NCBI RefSeq assembly: GCF_029227915.1
Contig: NC_079888.1
Span: forward strand, 14,431,001 to 14,495,000
Length of the DNA stretch: 64,000 nt
Direction of reading: 5' to 3'
Source of the DNA: Hydractinia symbiolongicarpus
Lineage: Eukaryota; Cnidaria; Hydrozoa; Anthoathecata; Hydractiniidae
Positions 31,328-42,589 of this stretch are shown here, piece by piece. Under the pieces are notes generated by a model. That model saw only the letters and a list, made by a program, of their open reading frames with translations. It searched no databases and was not told the origin of the DNA. How positions within the stretch are numbered: the stretch's first letter is position 1; each line of letters starts with the position of its first letter. Made by a program: the position numbers and the translations under genes.

Positions 31328-32869
31328 TTATAAATACAATTTAAACTTATATAAATTTTTTGTCTTCGCTCTAACCGCCAATGTACTAGCTTTACGGCTA
31401 CAATGAAAGGAGTATTTAGGATCTGCGAGATAGGAAGTCCATTTTGCATTGCCATATTTTTGTAGCCCAGCTTGTAAAAACTTGTCCTCCATGGCACTAA
31501 AACTAACTTTTTTCTGTCTCGTTTGAGCAGGTGTTTCGTGTTCCAAAGTACTTCCAGACGTTTTCACATTTTTGGTGTTACTATTGATTTCGCTTACAGT
31601 TAAAGTACACGTTGTTTGATCTCGTAATTTATCCATACATAACCTGGCTTTTGCAGCCTTCTGGTAATGAACTTTAGCTACCTGCGACGTGTGTTTTTGA
31701 TCTTGAGAAAGAATTGCTTGTTCTTTTGTTTCTAAGTGTGCAACACTTTCGGTTTCGATGATTTGCCTATATCGTGTAGGATTTATATACTTACCAATTG
31801 CTTGATAAACAATTCTACCGAATACGTCCGAAATACGCGTCAACTGCTTACCATTTCGACACACTAGTAGATAATCGTTGGTGGGGTTCAATATTCGTCG
31901 TACATTGTCAATGTATTCGTTTATTAGTGTGAGTACATCTATGGAAAAATAAAGAGAGTCAAATCCGTATTTCTCCGCAGTTTTAAAGACATTCTGATCT
32001 ATAAAACCATCCTCTTTCACGCCTTTAATCATTGTTACTGTAAGAGTTTGATACGTCATGGGTCTTGAAGCCTTCACCATTAAAAATAATACAGCTACTA
32101 TGAAGGAAGTCGAAAATGATAAATCGTGTGCTGCGACACATGCACTTGCGTTTTTAGCATTTAACACAATTTGTTTATATTTTTCACTATGGTATGGTAT
32201 CACCTTTTGTAAATCATATAGTGTCGCCCAACAGTCTATACTGTTTAGATATTCAACACTTAAGATACACTTCCATTCACCTTTCATTTTACGAAGGAGG
32301 AATTTCTTAACACGGTGCAAATAAATCTCTGCAGCAACAAATACCCACAAATTTTTTTCAGTCGTACCTGTGCTTCGTCTGTAATCAAGCATGTGCCCAA
32401 TAGCATTCATGTAGCCAATTATTCCTAAGAAGCCAACCTTCCATTGGTCTCTCAAAAAATCTACGAAATCAGAAAGCATATTAATAGAGCCAACACAGTA
32501 GTCGATAACAGGGAATGGTACTTCCCATACCGAAGGAAAATCCTCGTTACAAGTTATTTGATCGGCCTGAGAATGATCTTTACCACCACCACCTGGACTT
32601 TTTAACCATGTCCTAAATACAACTGCCAAATAACATGTTTTAGCAAAAGACGGCATTGAAAATGTGGAGGCGCGCTTTCTTTGGGGATCTTTTATGCGAT
32701 TTCTCGTACTGAAGTGGGGAAGTACTTCGTCGATATTCGGTCTTTTATCGAAATAATAAAACCATCCATGACGGTTATAGACATGTTTTCTACACCCTCT
32801 TTTACTTCCATACTACTCGCTGTCACAATCAGCCACAGGACAACAAAAGCGGTTATCTTTATCAGGCAT
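31328..32869 (-). CDS. Crypton-type tyrosine recombinase with zinc finger and Myb/SANT domain
   Basis: The frame from ATG 32869 is open except for one TAG at 32813-32815; from ATG 32656 it is fully open for 442 codons. The N-terminal part before that ATG has Cys/His residues (FCCPVADCD, then CRKHVYNRH) like a C2H2 finger. The recombinase core, in 442-residue numbering, has Arg198 (ASRPMTYQ), Lys225, Arg295/297 (NPTRYRQ), His322 (DQKHTS) and the probable nucleophile Tyr331 (VAKVHYQK). A Myb/SANT-like domain follows (FSAMEDKFLQAGLQKYGNAKW, shortened here to its core Trp end). The enzyme would integrate or excise a circular intermediate. It resembles animal Crypton recombinases. Confidence 0.75.
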
Positions 32870-33590
32870 TAACTTAAGCCTTTTCGATCTCATTGAGGCT
32901 CCCAATGCCTCTTTTCACGCAGGCTTTTGCAAGACTCGTTTTGTCATTCCGATTTCTTTAAAGTTCTCTAGAAACAAAATTTATAGAAAGTTTATAACAA
33001 TATTAGTTTTTAACAAAGCATAGAAAGTAGGATAAAAAAAAGAATTCATTTGAATAAAAAAAGAATCCTATTTACTATAAATTTAAAGTTTGGACAACTT
33101 ACCTTATACTTTACTTCGTATACAAAGTATTAGTTGAGAAACTTCTCATTAAAACAATTCCTTTTTATAATGAAGGACGCTCTCCATAGCAAAGTTAAGG
33201 TAGCAGCGAAAACGGAATTATTTCAAGTGGCACAATATAAATTAGACTGCAGAGTATTCACAATTAAATAACTATTCCTCAAGATAATCATTTCGCATAT
33301 ATTATCGTTATGATATATAAAAGAATTCAACGGAACAAATAGAGTGGAACGATATATACCGTCACATAAATTCCATCAAATTCCCTATGGGAACGACACG
33401 TTTTTGTCTTGTGAGTAACAATAGAACAATACATTCCGCTTTTATAACAATGTTTTAATAAGTTGTTAAAGAACACCAAGTTCCTTAAAAATGGTTCTTT
33501 TTTAAAAAATTGGAACACGTAAAGTATTTAATGTGTTTAGGGTGTAAGATAATCGCACATAGAATCACGGACCATTATAATTTCATACGC

Positions 33591-33625
<35 letters not shown>

Positions 33626-33778
33626 GTTTCTGTAAGATTTGTTTATGTTTTTTTTTAGTTTTGATGATATTATTGATGCGAGACATGTTTGTTAGCTAGC
33701 ATCAAACACACAAACAACAACTAGCTAGTTGTAGCTAGAAATTACATTTTTGCATAGTGTATATACTATAAAAAAAAG
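32870..33778. other. intergenic, short ATA microsatellite
   Basis: No gene recognised. A TAATAATAATAATAATAATA-type run occupies 33594-33624. The promoter of the recombinase gene should lie in the right-to-left start of this stretch, but I see no certain motif. Confidence 0.45.
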
Positions 33779-34938
33779 GCTGGAGTGAATTTTTATTGAT
33801 ATACATAATGTATATAATACATACAAACTGTTGTGTGTGTGTGTTTTTTTTTTGAAATTTTAGGTTAACTTTTGTGGCAAAAGGATCATGCAATATACTG
33901 AAAGAATTAATGTTTTGCAGAGTTCGACTTAACACCTTGCAAGCCATTCCTGTTTTTATATTAAAATGTGAAATTCAACTTAGATTATATAAAAAAAATA
34001 TAATTTTCCACAAAATCCATCAAACGTTATTAACCCCGAAAATTTTCAACATTTTCCTGATTCTTTTTTTGGCTTGCGAAAATCTTTTCCTGTAAAAATT
34101 TCTTAAAATAAAGTATAGAAAATTCCTATTTTGGCTTGCGAAAATCTTTTCCTGCATAAATTTCTTAAAATAAAGTATAGAAATTACCTATTTTTAAAAT
34201 GTAAATTTAATTTCTTTCAATTTATAGTTTTGAGTTTGTGGGCAAAGACATAAATCAGCATGCTAAAAGAACTGATGTTTGTTGGTGTAGAACTACTAAA
34301 CACAATCAATACACTAAAAAAGCTACTTTGTTGATTTGGTTTCATACTCTTTGTAAGCTATTTTTTTTCTTCTTTTTGACATGTCGGGTAACCTTATTGC
34401 TGCAGCAGACATATACAACATGCATATAAAAAATTGGAATTTCACAAATTTCTGTTTTACCACTCAATTTTTACATTTTATAAAAATTATTTGGGAAAGG
34501 ATGGTATGAAATAGACCAAAATTAGTTGTTTTTAATTTACAGACTGTGCATTGTGAACCATTAAGATGAACCTTTTGTGTAAGACAATAACATGCCATAT
34601 ACTGATAGAACTGACTTTTGTTGTTTTGATGTTATAACTGATTTTTTTGACATATTTATGTTATTTTGTGATGGAGTACCATACACAGAAGAAGAATTAG
34701 ATTTTACACATTGCAAGCTGTGTTTTCTATATTTTGCATAAATTCTTACCGGGCAGGACTCTGTACAACATAACGAAATGACTGATCCTTCTCTATTTAA
34801 TTTTAATGCATTCCAAATCGCAGTTTTTTTTTAAATTTTGGGTAAGACTTAATGGGTAAGGACAACATGCAAAAAGTCAAAAAAATATTTGTTCAAACAG
34901 AAGTACTTCCTACAACCATTCTTTTTTTTTTACACTTT
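33779..34938. repeat. Degenerate tandem repeat, left part
   Basis: Diverged units recur every few hundred bases, each with words like AATTTTGGGTTAACTTT, GGCAAA.GGA, CATGCAA.ATACTGA, AGAACTGATGTTTGTTG and TTGCAAGCTATTTTTTT. One related unit also occurs at 59700-59900 in a gene B intron. The Polinton has inserted into this array, and related units resume at about 50380. Confidence 0.55.
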
Positions 34939-35204
34939 AGAGATAGAGAAATGTATGTTCTGGCACAACGCACATCTTGCACACGCGCACGCACATCATC
35001 ACAAGTACTTAGGCGAATACCCACAGTCAAACCCAATAAATCAGCGTCATGCTGTGTTTATCCATACATAGTCCTTATAATGCTATGTTTATTTATACCA
35101 TCAAATCAATGAGGCAAATGAGTAAAAAATGTCTAGCGCGCAGTAAATTCCCCTACCCGCACACTGCTGACGTCAATTAACGCATGCGGAGTAAAGATGT
35201 GAAC
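34939..35204 (+). repeat. Polinton left terminal inverted repeat
   Basis: 266 bp matching the reverse complement of 50111-50368 with few substitutions and small indels, ending in GTAAAGATGTGAAC. It contains an ACACGCGCACGCAC stretch that is a few bases longer than in the right copy. Confidence 0.9.
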
Positions 35205-35242
35205 ATCTACGTCAGCAAACATGAAATTCACGGACAATTTAA

Positions 35243-38200
35243 TTGTACAACTGGTTAGTGGACGCAGTTCCCAAACCTATAAAAAAGCGAGTTAAGAGAA
35301 CATATGCAGCATTCAAGCGCAAGGTGATGAATCGCTATGATAGTGCGACTAACATAATCGCGAAATCTACGCTTCATAATGAAGTGGAAAAACAGGCCAA
35401 AGAAGACTATCTAGAAGATATTCAAAATCTCTATCAGCCGGGGCAAGCTTTTACACCTGAGGAAGGCACGCGTTGCATAAGACTTTTCGAAGTTTTGGCA
35501 TTCCTGGTGTAGGAGGAGCCGGCGTCGATGGTTATATAACAATGGTGCGACCCAATCTGAAAACCTTGATCAAGGACCAGGTTGGGGAAATGGGATCAGG
35601 AAAGGTACAGATGTCCCTATGGATCAAGTGGAAGAAGAATATACTATCAAACTCAGAGGAGGCTAACGATGAATACATTGAGGTGAAGAAGGCCTTTAAC
35701 ATAAGATGACAAGAATTTTCCAAGGTAACGACGTAGACGACGTGCTGGATAGGATGTTTGCTGATATCAAGACACACGTGGAACATCCAACAACAGGATC
35801 AAATTTCAACACTGGCCCGTGGACATTACCGCCGGTAGACACCCGAAAATAAAAACCATGGAAGTGTGTCTACTAATCTCTATACTTATACCTTATGCCC
35901 TAATGGCGTTTTGTTTTTTACGATATCGTCGTAAAATGAAGAGAATGTCAGAGCTTGCACAAGTATTCGACACAGCCTCAGAAAATTTTGAAACCACCAA
36001 CGGATAAACGCCAAGCCTGGAAGGATGACCTGCATAATGGATAGCCTCGAAAAAGGCCATCATCAACCCAAAAAATGAGGATGAAGCATGTTTTAAATGG
36101 GGCGTCATAGCATCCCTACATCATATTAAAAAAGACATGCAAAGAATCTCTAAGCTGAGGCCCTATGTAGATCTCTACAATTTAGAGGGTATAGGGTTCC
36201 CGACAACCCTCAATGACATATCCAAGTTTAAGCGGAATAGACCGGACATTGCGGTGAACGTGTTATATATAGCAGATAAGAGTATCAACATCCTTCGACA
36301 ATCCGAGCACAATATTAAGAGTAGCAAGCAAGTGAACCCATTGCTTATCACAGATGGTAAAAAGTCCCACTACACAGCTGTCAAGAGTCTATCGCGACTA
36401 TTGGGAAAGAGACATCGAAGAACACAAAATCAATGTATTTTTGTCTGAACTGCCTGCAGGCATTCAACACAGTTAAATCGAGAGACAAGCATTATGGATA
36501 CTGCAAGTATCATGAGGTTGTTAAAATTACAATGCCAAGAGAGTCTGAAAAATGGTTACAATAATATGGAAAGTCAGATGCAGTTTAGGGTACCTTTTGC
36601 TGTATATGCAGATTTTGAGAGCTTACTTGTCCCGGTAAATAATGTAAGGCGGAAAAAGACGAAAAAACTGAGCAAGCATGTACCATCTGATTGGTGTACC
36701 TATAGTACATTAGCAAACGGCTCCATACCAGATCCCTTAACAGTCTACTGGGGTAAGGATTGTGTCACGCGATTCGCGAACCATCTGGAGGATGAGGTGA
36801 AGAGGTTATATAGGGCATTCCCGCAAGAGCCAATGTTAAAAATAACAGAGGTGTTAAAAGGGGAACATAACGAGGCCACAGAATGTCATATATGTTTGAA
36901 ACCGTTTAAGGACTGCGTGAGTAACCGTAAAGTTCGGGATCACTGTCACTATGCGGGGCTGTATAGAGCCGCAGCGCAAAACAGCTGTAACCTTATTTAC
37001 AAGATACCTAATCATATACCCATCATCTTCCACAACCTAAGCGGCTACGATGCGCATCTCTTCATCCGAGAATTGGGATAGAAATACGACACCCAGGACA
37101 TTGGTTGCATAGCAGAGAATACTGAAAAATATATCAGCTTTAATGTTTGCGTCAAGGTACCGATCGCAGTTCTGCGCCATGGTGACGGAGAAATATTTAA
37201 GAAGATAGAAATTAGGTTCATCGACAGCTGTAGATTAACGCAATCAAGCCTAGACAAATTAGCAAGCAAATCACTGACGAACAATGCAAAAATCTCCGCT
37301 TGTTTTTCCACAAGGATGATACATTTCAACTCATGCATAGAAAGGGTGTTTATCCGTACGAGTACGTGGGTTATTGGCAACGATTCGAAATGTTGGAGCT
37401 ACCACCTAGGAATGCCTTTTACAGCAAGCTGAACATGAATGAGGTTAGTGATGATGAATATGAACATGAAAAATAAGTATGGAATTTAATCACCCTGCAG
37501 GATGATGTAGTCGCCATGGGGGACTACCACGATGTGTATCTTAAGACAGACGCTCTACATTTTGAAACGTATGTTTGACAAACTACAAGCTTGATCCTGC
37601 CCATTTCTACTCCACACCTGGTTTGGCATGGAAAGCAACACTCAAGTACACTGGAATTAGGTTAGAGCTCCTGACCCCAACATGCTATTAATGTTCGAGC
37701 AAGGTACCAGGGGAGGTATAACCCAGGCGGTACACAGGTATGCGAGAGCTAACAATAAGTAAATAGGAGACGAGTATAACCCGGATGTTGAGACATCATA
37801 CCTACAGTACCTTGACGCGAACAACCTGCACGGATGGGCAATGTGTCAAGACCTACCAACGGAGTGTTTTAAGTGGATCTCAAACGTTGATGAATTTACT
37901 GAAAAGCAAAAAGTGAAACTCGTTAAGGTCAATAAACATGGGTATATTTTAGAGTTAGATATCGACTATCTTGAAAGGTTGCATGACAAACATAATGAGT
38001 TACCATTTTTTCCCGAACGCATGACGATCAATAAAGTCGAGAAACTGGTATCTAATTTGAAAAACAAGCGTGGGTACGTGGTGCACATTAAAGTCCTCCA
38101 CGAAGCCATAAAGCAGTCTGAAGTTGAAGAAAGTACATAGAGTCATTCAATGCAATCAAAAGCGATTGCTTAAAGGGTACATCGATCACAACAGGAGGCT

Positions 38201-38993
38201 GAGGACTGCTGCTAAAAATGAGGTCAAGAAAGGTTTTTACAAACTCATAAACCTCTCGGTCTTTGGCAAGACGATGCAGAATATCCGGAACCAACGGAAT
38301 TTCAAACTCGTCACTAACGAGAACGTATATATAAAGCTTGTCATGAAGTCCAACTTTAAGTGTGGAAGCCGATTTAGTAAACACCTCCTAGGTGTAGAGA
38401 TGAGTAAGACGCAGATCAAGATAAACAAACCGGTGTATATAGGTCAGGCAATCCTGGATTTGTCAGAAATTGTGATGTACAAGCTTCACTATGACTATAT
38501 GCAGCCCAAATATGGTAGCAAGCTGCAGCTCTGCTACATGGATACTGAGTCGTTTATATACCATATTGCACAAGATGTCGAGACACCTTTCGATACAAGC
38601 GCCTACAACAAGGACGGTAATAGACCTCTTCACATTGGGAAGAACAAAAGAGCGTTGGCTTGATGAAGGAAGAACTAGCAGGAAAAATCATCACTGAGTT
38701 CATAACGTTGAAAGCAAAATTATATGCTTACGAGAGCCTTACAAAAGAGGGCGGTGACAGGAAAGCGAAGGGTGTGAAAAAGTGCGTTACCAAGAAGTCA
38801 ATCACTTTTGACGACCATAGGCGATATTGGAAGAGGGTGTTAACATTTACAAAAGTCAGGTATTGATTCAAAAAAAGAACCCTAAATACATACCCAAGAG
38901 GTGCACAAATTAGCGCTGAACAGAGCAGATGATAAAAGGCTCGTACAACAGGATCAAATTTCAACGCTGGCCCGTGGACATTACCGCCGGTAA
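35243..38993 (+). pseudogene. polB: Protein-primed family B DNA polymerase (Polinton)
   Basis: This gene copied the element from a protein primer. Fragments in order: an N-terminal region (VRPNLKTLIKDQVGEMGSGK), a region with NPKNEDEACFKWGVIASL and HYTAVKSLSRLL, exonuclease motif Exo I (YADFES near 36610), a zinc/HNH-like CHICLKPF..DHCHYAG block, NLSGYDAHLFI, polymerase motif A (YLDANNLHGWAM near 37810), motif B (FGKTMQNIRNQRNF near 38260), motif C (YMDTES near 38540) and the end STLARGHYRR. At least six frame changes or stops break it, and a 250-bp foreign segment sits in the N-terminal part (35790-36040). Motif C reads MDTES instead of the usual TDTDS. Confidence 0.85.
35790..36040 (+). repeat. 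Duplicated segment inserted in the polymerase gene
   Basis: About 250 bp nearly identical to 38946-39198, the native junction between the polymerase end and the next gene. It carries the polymerase C-terminus (CTGGCCCGTGGACATTACCG) and the start of the membrane-protein gene. The duplicate keeps an open MEVCLLISILIPYALMAF start that is frameshifted by a small deletion in the native copy, so it preserves an older state. Confidence 0.8.
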
Positions 38994-39012
38994 ACACCCG
39001 AGAATAAAAACC

Positions 39013-39619
39013 ATGGAAGTGTGTCTATTAAAATCTATACTTATACCTTATGCCCGTTTTTTTTTTACGATATCGTCGTAAAATGAAGAGAATGTCAGAG
39101 CTTGCACAAGTATTCGACACAGCCTCAGAAAATTTTAAACATGTCGAAAAACCAACGGATAAACGCCAAGCCTTAAAGGATGCCCTGCATAGGGCTAAGG
39201 AACATCTCCTACCGAAAAAATGTACAGAAGGCTTTATCAACAAGGCCCCTGATGAGGCGGTAGAAAAGGTACAGGACAAGTACGTGCAACGGGAACTACA
39301 TGAGAAGGGGGAGATGACGGCCAAGCTGTTGAATACTCACGTGGTAAGCCTATACGCAAATTTGATTGGAAATGTCGTGGATATCGACAATGTCGATGAT
39401 TTACGTAGGGAAATTGAAGAGGACCCTATTATCCAAGACGCTATGACAGACCTGGGGATTCTCATGTACTGCACCATTGGTAGATGTCTAGCTCCAATTT
39501 TAGTGACAGGGAATACCGCGAGACACATGTCCAAAAAGAGGAGGAGGCGGAGGAGAAGGGAAAGATCGTCAATGGTCAGGGCCTACATTGAAATTTCTTA
39601 TAAGCCATATGGCTTATAA
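39013..39619 (+). pseudogene. Polinton membrane-anchored protein of unknown function
   Basis: The start MEVCLLKSILIPYA would give an N-terminal transmembrane helix, as shown intact in the 35857 duplicate. A deletion in the native copy then shifts the frame, after which it reads RRKMKRMSELAQVFDTASEN and continues for about 180 residues with charged helices and a basic RRRRRRRERS stretch. It directly follows the polymerase. Function not recognised. Confidence 0.55.
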
Positions 39620-39624
39620 GATAA

Positions 39625-39973
39625 ATGAGTGAAGAACAGAAACAAGAAGATAGAGTCATTACAAAGCTAGTAAATCTTCCGTGGCGTGCGGCCCAAGGAC
39701 ACAAGTTGGCAGCACTGATGAAGAAAAGAAAGGAAGAAATGAAACAACAATAGGGTACTGTAGAACCTACAGTCAAAACCTCTTCTTGAACCAGTTCTGG
39801 ACAATGTCTACCCATATGGTGTAGATACGCTAGCTGTGCTTGCGATAGGGGTCGGCGTCTGGTACTAATTTGGTAGAGGCAAAGATGATGGAGAATCTCA
39901 CAAGCCCGTGACTCATCCCGAGCCTCAACAGGGCAAAGCCCAACGTCGGATTAACATTTTCCGAATGCACTAA
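39625..39973 (+). pseudogene. Small Polinton protein with one membrane segment
   Basis: Starts MSEEQKQEDRVITKLVNLPW and reaches a TAG at 39751. After a one-base shift the text continues as VLDNVYPYGVDTLAVLAIG with a hydrophobic segment, a second stop (TAA at about 39867), and a hydrophilic tail ending RRINIFRMH. The parts look like one short membrane protein broken by a shift and stops. Function unknown. Confidence 0.45.
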
Positions 39974-40064
39974 TTTTTTTTTCAAAAGATGGTATTAAAC
40001 AAATGACTACAAGTAAAGCTCACATGGATAGCAACGTAACCCCAAAGAGAAGAAAATTTTGGAT

Positions 40065-40274
40065 ATGTTGTACGCGACTGTCGTAGGTTTATCTTTCACA
40101 TTTGGCTATGCCCTAGCAGGTAAGAAATTCTTGGGTATTACAAGGCCATCTACCAAGATGGATATAAGCGATGTTCTCAAGATGGTGGCCTATTTTGCTG
40201 TAGGAAGAGCGAGTCGTGAAATGACTGTGAAAAAGGGGTGGATCCCCGCGAGTATCATGCCGAAACCTAAATGA
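40065..40274 (+). CDS. Small Polinton membrane protein
   Basis: An intact frame of about 69 codons: MLYATVVGLSFTFGYALAG, a hydrophobic N-terminal segment, then PSTKMDISDVLKMVAYFAVG, a second moderately hydrophobic segment, and a basic tail ending SIMPKPK. It is one of the few unbroken genes of the element. No function is known to me; the size and two hydrophobic stretches suggest a membrane or capsid-associated role. Confidence 0.5.
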   Translation: MLYATVVGLSFTFGYALAGKKFLGITRPSTKMDISDVLKMVAYFAVGRASREMTVKKGWIPASIMPKPK

Positions 40275-40321
40275 GCGTCTAGTAAATGTTCTGTTTGTGG
40301 TATAGACAAATAGAAATCAAC

Positions 40322-40771
40322 ATGAAGGAGGCTAACAAATGTTCAAAATTTAAAATTTTTTTATCTATGGACAATTTCAAGATTAAGGGTAATGGTCAAA
40401 CCAGAAAAAGTGTATCAAATGCTTCGCTGCTAACAAGGCGTCAAAGGAGCGCACAAGGTGCCCGCATCAAAGGCAAAGATACCAGTACAAGGATTGTAAG
40501 TGAAGTAATCTCGCTTGCGTTGTAAGCAGCCGACCCCGCAAGGCTCTACATGAAAACAAGGCGGTCGTAGTTACGCTGCGGGTCATATTGAAGCACAATT
40601 CATGGAAGGGATGACCTGGGAAAGTTACGAGTGGTTGCATATTCATCACAAGGTGCCACTTAAGTATGAAAAAAATGGCAATGCTCCAACGCTTGCTGAG
40701 GTTGCTAGTAGATTACACTAACACTCAACCCATTTGGGCGAGTCGCGGGTTTGTAAAAATAAAGGGATCTA
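40322..40771 (+). pseudogene. HNH-nuclease-like gene (Polinton accessory)
   Basis: Begins MKEANKCSKFKIFLSMDNFK, a Cys-containing start, and with a frame change shows KCIKCFAANK and RCPHQRQRYQYKDCK, a Cys/His cluster. Further on, GHIEAQFMEGMTWES, LHIHHKVPLKYE and a LHYTNTQPIWAS end (after another shift) fit an HNH-type endonuclease, with the usual W-H-I-D-H changed to L-H-I-H-H. Stops and shifts show it is dead. Such nucleases occur as cargo in Polintons and large DNA viruses. Confidence 0.5.
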
Positions 40772-40807
40772 GACCCCATCAGAAAATATAGAAAACATAG
40801 AGGATCT

Positions 40808-41156
40808 CATCGGGATGAGAATTATCTACGTTTTTACACCCTGTTCACATACGACATTGTGCCTCGGAACATTGAGCTGTTAAAAACACTGATCAAAATA
40901 CGCTTTTTTAACCTCGCCCCCTGCCTTTTCAGCCAGGAAAAGGGGCGGCTGGTTAAGAGGTACTGCAAAGTACTGCGGTACCTAGATGGCAAGCTATCGT
41001 TTGACCCACTACCTCCCGAATACCACACACGGAGGACCAAGTTCTGCCCTTCCTGTCGGGGGTCTCTTGTTAGTAAGCATGGGGGCGTGTGGATTTGTTC
41101 TACTTGCGCTGCTACGTACCCAAAAGTCCATTCAAAAGAGTGGTCCTACCAACAAA
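40808..41156 (+). pseudogene. Zinc-ribbon protein (Polinton)
   Basis: An open stretch with no ATG in a good place, reading NYLRFYTLFTYDIVPRNIEL, then RYLDGKLSFDPL, then the zinc ribbon FCPSCRGSLVS..GGVWICSTCAA (two CxxC pairs). It directly precedes and probably overlaps the ATPase start. The role is unknown. Confidence 0.45.
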
Positions 41157-41725
41157 TGGTAGATATTGTAAAAGATTTCCATACGTTATGTTTACGGGTC
41201 CGACAAGTTGTGGTAAGACAAAACGTGTTTTGGACCTGCTGGAAAAAGAATACAGACACCACTATCACAACATAGTGATACTATATCCTACACTGCAATG
41301 GAATAAGACATACCTTGAGAGGGCCTCGCTCTGGAGGGACGAGTACGTGTTCCTAGTAGGTCCCAAAGATCAACTCTTCGAATGGATTCAAAAATTATCA
41401 TCATTACTGGCGGGCGAAGACACTCTTTTCGTCACGGACGACGTCATAGCCTTGACAAGCGGCGACAGGCCCTAAATGAGTTAGAGTAGACACCAAGGAT
41501 AGTCTTTGGCTACTCACGCAGTCTTACACTGCTTTACCTAAAAATCTGAGAAGGCAAAAGAAGCAGCTGTTTATGTGGTATCCAAACGAAAGATTGTACA
41601 TGAAAATGATAGAAAAGGAAACCAATCTTATTTCAGAATGGGATGATATCAAGGCTCAGCTGAAAAAATCCAAGCATGCATGCCTCTACGTGAGGTTGTA
41701 ACATCCCCAAAGCTATAAAATCCTT
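41157..41725 (+). pseudogene. FtsK/A32-like DNA packaging ATPase (Polinton)
   Basis: The start MVDIVKDF is followed after a one-base shift by YVMFTGPTSCGKTKRVLDLL, which contains Walker A (GPTSCGKT). Walker B is LFVTDDVIA near 41430. After another shift at about 41475 the sequence continues LWLLTQSYTALPKNLRRQKK, where a Gln-containing sensor motif is expected, then KKSKHACLYVRL. This is the genome-packaging ATPase of Polintons and related viruses. Two shifts and a late stop inactivate it. Confidence 0.75.
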
Positions 41726-41763
41726 GAGTGAAATCTTCTGGCTGAGCATTGGTATATTAGGAA

Positions 41764-42577
41764 TGTCTTCGCAACTTTCTCTCTTTAACACAGTACCTGC
41801 TGGAGCCATCAAAACTCTATTCGATGGACAAAATCAGCCTCTATTCAAACGTGCCGATCTAGGCAGGCTTTTGGGTATTGCTGACATAGCGCGCAATTTT
41901 CAATATTTGGCTGGGGAAAATATAACAAGGCAAGATATTGTAGGAAAAAGTGAAGGGGTGCCACCCTACCCCGATCGGGCATGCTAGGGGGAGGTAAAAA
42001 TCCGCATGATGTCTCTGTCACGTTAGATTGCGCCTTAGGGATTGTTGTCAAATCAAAAAAGCCCAAGGCCGTAGCTTTGACAAAATGGTTGACTATGAAG
42101 AGTATGGAAAAATTACAGGAAACCAATCGTGGAAACCAGAGATATTGCCGTCGCCATCCTCGAGGACGATCTAGCGGATAGGGATAACCAGCTCATGGTA
42201 CTGGGGGATAAGCTCAAGGACAGAGATCGACAACTTTAAGCACAGGCCCAGGAAAATGCAAAGCTTCGGAAAAAAAATGTACCACATGCCCAAGATATAA
42301 GCAAAGACAACGTCATCATAATCCATCGAAAGCACAGTGCACAGACCGACGATGAGTACCATCATCTTCCCTATTACTGCACGCGTGTTCAGAAGCGTAG
42401 CAACAAGACCAAGAGATGGTGGTAGAGATTGTAGTCATCGACAACACCAGCGGCATACACGCCTCTAATCGGTTTGAAGAGGAGGAGCAGGTGGTGCGTT
42501 GCAGAAACCATTTCAGGCTTATCAACCTTACTCGAGATGACCTGTACGATTTGGGTTTTCCGGCACTAGAAGACTAG
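41764..42577 (+). pseudogene. KilA/BRO-domain protein (Polinton)
   Basis: MSSQLSLFNTVPAGAIKTLF and QPLFKRADLGRLLGI fit the BRO/KilA-type N-terminal DNA-binding domain; KSKKPKAVALTKWLTMKSME is its C-terminal helix pair. A coiled-coil-like part (DDLADRDNQLMVLGDKLKDR) and a C-terminal domain ending NHFRLINLTRDDLYDLGF follow. At least three frame changes and a TAA break it. BRO/KilA proteins are frequent DNA-binding cargo of large DNA viruses and Polintons; the target is unknown. Confidence 0.65.
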
Positions 42578-42589
42578 GGAGGCAATAAT

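Larger units (their letters stand above)
25472..32869. mobile_element. Composite element: SF3 helicase plus tyrosine recombinase
   Basis: I group the plus-strand helicase gene, two tandem heptamer arrays, a small ORF and a convergent minus-strand Crypton-type tyrosine recombinase into one candidate element. The evidence is their adjacency, convergent arrangement with a 22-bp gap, shared virus/transposon-type functions, and the arrays on both sides of the helicase core. Crypton-like elements have no terminal inverted repeats and I cannot define the ends, so the boundaries given are those of the coding regions. The alternative is a chance neighbourhood of two elements. Confidence 0.55.

Noticed and set aside
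25472-32869. Calling the element an integrated parvovirus or papillomavirus
   Set aside because: Only the helicase core is of that type; no capsid gene or HUH/nickase motif is visible, and the partner gene is a Crypton-type recombinase.
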